Positions 58,401-64,000 of a DNA stretch of 64,000 bases are shown here, piece by piece. Made by a program: the position numbers and the translations under genes. Every line of letters starts with the position of its first letter. The stretch's first letter is position 1. Source of the stretch: Dimorphilus gyrociliatus (Eukaryota; Annelida; Polychaeta; Dinophilidae); contig CAJFCJ010000001.1 in NCBI GenBank assembly GCA_904063045.1, positions 1,681,501-1,745,500 of the forward strand, in the 5' to 3' direction. The notes under the pieces are model-generated. The model was not told where the DNA came from, made no database searches, and saw only the letters and a list, made by a program, of their open reading frames with translations.

Positions 58401-59862
58401 CGACAAAATTAAATCCATCCTAGGATGAAAAAGCACACAAGATACATTGTTGAAATGTCCTCGACAAGTATCTACTTCCCAAGCTCTTGAATCATTCATT
58501 CTCCATAGTTTAATAGATCTATCATCAGCCCCTGAGACAATTAGTGGCAAAGTTGGATGAAAAGCCACCCAGTTAACTCCTCTGTCATGACCTTCTAGTA
58601 CATGCTTTACAACTGCATCAGTTACTCCAAACAAATTGGCTTGATCTTGTCTCCTACCGTAATCACTCATGATTCCCGGAGAAACGTTCTTCTTTCTAAT
58701 AGCAGAAGTATCCCATACTCGAATCGTCTGATCGAGAGAGCAAGAAACAATGAGATCCTCAGTTGGATGAAATGCAGCACACATTACGTAATGACTATGA
58801 CCTGTTATTACTGTAACACATGATCTATTTTGCCAATTCCAAATACGAATTGTTTGATCATCAGAACAACTTAGAATCCACGGATACTCGTGGTGAAAAG
58901 TCGTCGTGCGAATGTAGTCGAGATGACCAGTTAAGGTGAAGAGACATCTTTTTAGTTTGTAATTCCATATTTTTATCTTGTAATCGTCTCCTCCCGAAAC
59001 GAAAAGAGGCTGCTGATTATGAAAGCAAAGCCCTCTAACCGGACCTGCAGAGTATTTTAGGGATTAAAACTGCATCAACTTCTAATGACAAAATTTTACC
59101 ATCATGCTCATCATATTTATCAATAAGTGTTGCCATTCGATAATCCCAAAGTTGAATGACTCCATTGTGCAGAGAAGCCAAAATCCAAGGTCTTTTCGGG
59201 TGAAAACATAAACCTAAGGAAATAAATAATCAATGGAGTATTGGTTTATTGGCGAAAATATAGAAACGATAAGTATGTTACATATTAGTTGAGTAGCTAA
59301 TATTTTGTTAATTATCTGTACAATTATGAATATTTATATTCATATAAATGATTTTGTGGATTAAACAGTTCAGAAACATATGAAATGATGTGCAATATAT
59401 ACACGTCAACTGCTGGAAAAAAGTACTTACGTATATCAATCGACAAAAAAAACACATTTAGTTTTAACTAACTAGTTTACATCAATTATTGACATATTTA
59501 GTATTTCGTGCTTGTGTTTAGGTAATCAAATTATACACAATAGGGTCAAACGCCTAGAAAAGTTATTTTCACTATATAGCCAAAAATGATTCTATCATTA
59601 TCTTCAAAACTGTCACAAAATGTTGTTTGCTAACACCTTAAACGAACGTGTCAGTTTAGGATTCAAAACCCATATTGGCTGGCTTTTAGTATTTATCCTA
59701 TTGTTATGAATACCAAGCAAATTTGAGAGATAGAGAGTACTATTATATATATATATATATGTAATTTTATGACATTATATAAAATTTCGAATTACATGTA
59801 TATCAAGAAGTATGTAACAAACCTTTTACTCGAGCGCTTTTCGATTCAAATTTTGTCAACAT
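55417..59862 (-). CDS. COPA: Coatomer subunit alpha
   Basis: Five exons (59862-59823, 59213-59100, 59044-55822, 55766-55532, 55476-55417) give 1,223 residues, against 1,224 in human. Residues 1-320 form the N-terminal WD40 propeller ([50 protein letters not shown]) that binds dilysine signals; a second propeller, an alpha-solenoid, and the C-terminal domain ([28 protein letters not shown]) follow. COPA is a core COPI coat subunit for Golgi-to-ER transport. The first intron (about 609 nt) is much longer than the others. The upstream region carries CAACCAGATGGC (minus strand, 60013-60024). Confidence 0.97.
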
Positions 59863-60436
59863 TTTCTGGTGATCATAAATTCTCCAAAGCGGCAAGAATT
59901 ACCACGATGTTCCGGAAATTTGAAAGCGGAAATGATTTAGCAGAATGTAAAAGATTATTTTTCGATTGGATATTTCATTTCTATTAAAGATGACGTGAAG
60001 AGGATTTTTAACGCCATCTGGTTGCCAATAATTTTTAACGAATTACTACTAGGTGTAAAAAGCAAAAATAGATGCCGTATAATCCACTAAATACTTTTGT
60101 AGATTTTGCGATAAATGTGGTGTAAAATCAATGCTTTTACTTGATATTTAAACGACAACAAAGATAATTGATATTCAGACATTTATTTACATAGTTATAT
60201 AGTGCAGACTATATCAACTTGTGCTAGAAACCTTAGGGAGTCAGAACCTTCATCTGAACAATCAATACAGTCTTTAGATACGATAACAACAAAAAGCGAA
60301 AACTGGTATGAAAGTAAAATTAGCAGATGGATTTTATTGTTTATGAAAAACTCTTATTTGAGTAAAAGCCAATAGAAATAAGACAACGTATTGATTATTG
60401 AAAAAGGGTAGTTTTTTCAGATTTAGAGCAAAAAAT
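59863..60436. promoter_or_regulatory. Divergent region between COPA and the GT61 gene
   Basis: The two ATGs are 575 bp apart. GCCATCTGGTTG at 60013-60024 matches 11 of 12 positions of the CTCF core on the minus strand. A TTTTTTCAG near 60419 could be an acceptor for an upstream 5' UTR exon of the GT61 gene. Confidence 0.4.
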
Positions 60437-62126
60437 ATGTTTTGTTCCCTATATTTTCGGAAATTTTCCAAGCGGAGGTTATCTTTGATACTCATGACTG
60501 TTATAGTGTGTTGTATTCTACTAAATATTTTCGTTATTTTTCAACGAAATACCAATATAATATCTATAAAAGAACGACTTTTTAAGAAACTACAACTTGA
60601 AAGAGCATTTGTGAAGCCTACAAATAGTTTACAGTTATCTTCCATTCATTATATGGATAATTCGTTTCATAATGGAACCTTTGATAAAGAAACATTATCT
60701 CTCCTTGAAGATTGGGGTGTCACAAGCTACAAAGTATGCGACAAGTTCACAATATATGGAAGTAAATTTGCAATACTCAAAGATATCTTTATCAGTCTAC
60801 AATATGGTGAAGGAAGGAATGGAGGTAAGTGTTGATTTATTCTAATTATGTTATAAACTTAGATGCGAAAATATTAAATAAAGGAGAGACAATTGAGGAG
60901 ACGCTTAATCAGAGTGAGGAAAGTGAGTATTGGATCTTGGAACCTGGGTTTTTCTCGTTCACTGATAATCATTGTAAAGCTAGATTAGATAATGTAGCTT
61001 TTGAGCCCGAAGAAAGTCACCTAAATGTATGGCTCAGAGGCTTTCCAGGCCCAAGCTATGAACCTCAGAAAGAAAATATCGAAACATTCTCTAGAACAAC
61101 ACTTGTGGTTCAACGCTTCGAATACGCAAATCTTTATCATACAATGACAGATTGGTACAATTGTTTTTTGGCCCTGGAATTCTTCAATATTAGTCAGAAA
61201 GATGTAGACATTTTACTTTTAGACGGTCATCCAATTGGTAATTTGGATGTAACTTGGAATATACTTTTTCCAAACGTGAAGAGAATTAGTGAGTTACCCA
61301 AAGTTAGTCAGTTCAAGAAGTTGATATGGGTTGCTGAAGGTTACCAAAGTCCTATGAATCAACATGATAATGACAAAATCCCCTTATTTCAGGCAAGTAT
61401 CAGAACCTGTTATAATTTTAAATTTCATAACATAAGTCTTTTTTTTAACTATATCTAAAGTTAACCGCAGTGTTTTTTTTACTAAATCAGTGATTTGCTA
61501 TTGGGAAGGGATTTATAAAGTGGGAGCGATGTTTTTTTTCTTAATGTACATTATTTTATAGATCAATAAAATAAATATTGTTTTTTTAGGAGTTTACAAA
61601 ATTTTTCAAATCAAGCTTTAAACTGCAAGATAGGAAAAGAAATTGCAAGAAATTTAAAATCACTTTTATTTGGAGAAGAGATTATCGAGCTCATCCAAGG
61701 AATCCATCAGGACATATCCAAAGAAAAATACGTAATGAAAAGGAACTTATTAGGGTATTAACGAAAAGAAAAAGTAAATTTCATATTGCTGGCTTTCAAC
61801 TAGATAAATTTGATATGAAAACTCAAATGAAAATTATTAGCGGAACCGATCTACTAATGGGAATGCATGGAGCTGGTTTAACACATGCAGTATCTCTGCC
61901 AAGATTAGGAGGTCTTATTGAATTTGTACCCAGTTACTTTGGCTCAACGGCTACACATTTTGCAGCCATTGCCAGATGGAACAATTTATATTACGACACA
62001 TGGGCAAACAACAACGAGGCATTGGAATATCCCGGATTTTATACTTATATACCTGTTGGTGTGGCTTCATCTATGATAAATAAAGCCTATAGGAAAATTT
62101 GTCCAAATTCTGAGAATTCTCAATGA
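60437..62126 (+). CDS. GT61-family (EOGT-related) glycosyltransferase
   Basis: Three exons (60437-60824, 60863-61392, 61590-62126) give about 484 residues. An N-terminal signal-anchor (LILMTVIVCCILLNIFVIF, residues about 17-35) makes it a type II Golgi/ER protein. The luminal part carries GT61 (DUF563) marks: VVQRFEYANLYHTMTDWYN, ITFIWRRDYRAHPRN, and the highly conserved MGMHGAGLTHAVSLPRLGGL. Members include plant beta-1,2-xylosyltransferase, EOGT and POMGNT2; the acceptor cannot be told from sequence. The second intron appears to use a GC donor (CAG-GCAAGT at 61393), because no GT donor keeps the frame. Confidence 0.85.
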
Positions 62127-62321
62127 TAAAAAACAGTTTTTTCTATTGCTTTATACAAATTTTTTTAATACCGCTTTGATTGTTGATCTTTTGCGAATCT
62201 GTTTCATAAAATTGCTGAGTTAACGCATAAACGCATCGAAAATATAAATCTAATCGATGAAAATATAAATATTATGTATACTATTTATGTATAATAACTA
62301 TTTGACTTGCATAGTATTTAT

Positions 62322-63990
62322 TTACTGGTCATTAGAGAATATTGGCAATGCATTAGAATTCCAGTTGGATTGCCATTTAGGGTAATTTTTTAGGTTTTCT
62401 CTAAATTTGTTCAGTTTATTACATTTGCTAGGAAACCCTTCTAAGATCATCTGTTTATGAAAAAATTTAATTAGAATGATCGAAGGAATTGCAGAGTATT
62501 CAAAGAATGAACCTTAATTTGTTTAGCAAGCTCTTGATCAGTATCGAAAAGTAATCCGTTCGTATTCTCATGCACAAGTTCACCGATACAGTCGTATTTG
62601 ACAGCTAAAACTGGAACTTCGCACCCAAACATATCTAGAACTTTCATGGGTAAATCAAGATTGCTTGATGACATGTGTAAGCATATTCCTAGATCAGCTG
62701 AACCTATTAAAATTGGATAATCCTCCGGTTCTAACCAAGGAAATGACCATTGAACATTTTTAAATGGAAATTCTTTAATCAACTTTTTATATTTCTCTTT
62801 TTCAGGACCTTTACCAGTAACAACGCAAAACGCTTTAGGAAGGTTGCAATCTTTGTCGTATTCTAAAAGCAGATAGCATTACATGTTTTTAATGATAATT
62901 TATAGTCGACTCTTTGAATATTACCTTTCATAGCGTCAAATAATAATGAAAAATCTTCATCTGGAGTCCAACTGGTACTGCTAACAATTAATACAGGCCT
63001 ATCAGATTTCAATTCCACAATTCCTTCCTCATTAATCTTTGTAAATTTACTTTCATCCTTTCCTTCACTTAGATCAGTATACTTTAAGAAGACTTTATGC
63101 CAATCTTCAAGATTTGCTTTTCCAAAATTATCGAATGGCTTATCATAAAGAACTGTTGATCTTTTAAGTAGAAAAAAATATAAAATGTAATAGAATTGAA
63201 TATATAGAAAAATAAAAAAAAATCAACTTTATTCCCCATTTGTCGTTTAGAAATGTTTGCATTGCTTTTGTAACACAAATATTTCCATCCGAATATCTTC
63301 CTAAGATTTCTTCGTATTTCTTAGAGAATCTTACGAGAGGATGACGTTTGGACATATTTAATGCCATTATACTATAACCAAAATTATGCCAATCGATTAT
63401 TAGCTTTGTATTTTGTAGTTTGCATACTATTAAGCAAATTACTAAAGATGGTATGCATGGCGGATTTTGCATAAGCAAATGGGATGCTTTTTGTGAATGT
63501 AAGAGTGTGATGAAAAGTGTAATTGATTGCCAAACGACTTTCATAATGTAAGTAACTAGCCTTGGGAATTCTGTAAATATCTTGTTAGAAACTGATTAAT
63601 TGTAAAATATTAATAATGATAGACATACTATTAAAGAATTTTGGAACTGATAATAGCTTCTTAACTTGAATATTTGAATTATCACGTATCAAAGGGTGAA
63701 CATTCGAGCCTAGTTTGTCAATAGAATTAATATCCACAAATGAATATTATATTGAAGAATAATTTCCTCGAACCTTTGTAGCCAATTAAATCAACAGAAA
63801 ATTCATTTCGTGAAAGAGATATAGCATGATATTGAGTTCTTGGACTTCTTCCAATATCCCCTAGTACAACAACTCCAATTCTTTTATTCCCGGGATTGAA
63901 CCGTTTGCCAAATATCCAACCAATTTCAATGAAGATAAGAAAAAAAACAAGCCACGCAACTGTTTCAAACCAAACTGTTTCATTTGACAT
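62322..63990 (-). CDS. ALG1: Chitobiosyldiphosphodolichol beta-mannosyltransferase
   Basis: Seven or so exons run from ATG 63990 to the stop at 62322. A membrane anchor (VAWLVFFLIFIEIGWIF) is followed by VVVLGDIGRSPRTQYHAISL, then QNPPCIPSLVICLIV, LIIDWHNFGYSIM, VSSTSWTPDEDFS, VTGKGPEKEKYKKLI and SADLGICLHMSSSNLDLPMK with the GT-B donor-binding region KVLDMFGCEVPV. It adds the first mannose to dolichol-linked chitobiose on the cytosolic face of the ER. The last exon (MILEGFPSKCNKLNKFREN) was joined by a donor after QIK. The start lies 11 bp from the window edge. Confidence 0.95.
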
Positions 63991-64000
63991 ATTTAATCAA

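Noticed and set aside
59769..59987. 72-codon plus-strand frame
   Set aside because: Antisense to COPA exon 1, which encodes the conserved start of the protein.

Overview
The window is nuclear DNA from a compact, AT-rich animal genome. Coding exons are split by many short introns of about 50-110 nt with GT-AG borders, intergenic gaps are usually below 1 kb, and genes lie on both strands, often tail to tail. The gene set is bilaterian: MDM2, CDK5 activator, STK33, CLCC1, WASHC3 and GET1 homologues. An MDM2 gene together with very small introns suggests a compact-genome spiralian such as a small annelid, but the phylum is inference and not shown by the sequence. I saw no mobile elements, CRISPR arrays, rRNA or convincing tRNA genes.

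Layout. 1-6.2 kb (+): the 3' part of a multi-EGF membrane receptor, with an unrelated coiled-coil gene nested antisense in one intron, then an intronless tetraspanin. 6.6-16.1 kb (-): ZDHHC3/7-type palmitoyltransferase, a predicted N-myristoylated PP1-docking protein, STK33-like kinase, RAB5IF, WASHC3 and EIF3J. 16.5-21.4 kb (+): CLCC1 and a TFIIIC90-like gene whose stop codon interlocks with that of a secreted LRR gene on the other strand (21.4-22.7 kb). A gene-poor 1.9 kb stretch follows, then intronless TAF11 (+) and intronless CDK5 activator p35 (-). 26.9-32.4 kb (-): MSH6. 33.7-37.4 kb (-): an orphan disordered protein and a HINT2-like HIT hydrolase. 37.9-43.3 kb (+): small orphan ORFs, malonyl-CoA decarboxylase and a theta-like GST with a predicted myristoylated N-terminus; the last interlocks stop codons with PDSS2 (-). 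44.4-45.2 kb (+): GET1/WRB. 45.5-50.2 kb (-): MDM2 and an optineurin/NEMO-like ubiquitin-binding coiled-coil gene. 50.5-52.3 kb (+): COX15. 52.8-53.8 kb (-): a second coiled-coil gene whose start region resembles that of the optineurin-like gene. 54.7-55.2 kb (+): two micro-ORFs, UQCC5 (SMIM4) and UQCC6 (Brawnin), one base apart on what looks like one dicistronic mRNA. 55.4-59.9 kb (-): COPA. 60.4-62.1 kb (+): GT61-family glycosyltransferase. 62.3-64.0 kb (-): ALG1.

The outstanding item is the UQCC5-UQCC6 dicistron, which matches the known Drosophila sloth1/sloth2 arrangement and sits 2.4 kb from COX15, so three respiratory-chain assembly genes lie within 5 kb. Other structural themes are two independent convergent pairs sharing a 4-nt stop overlap, an antisense nested gene, and recurrent short motifs resembling CTCF, E2F and NRF1 sites near gene starts. 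Exon borders were read by eye from splice consensus and reading phase; a few may be off by a base or an exon.
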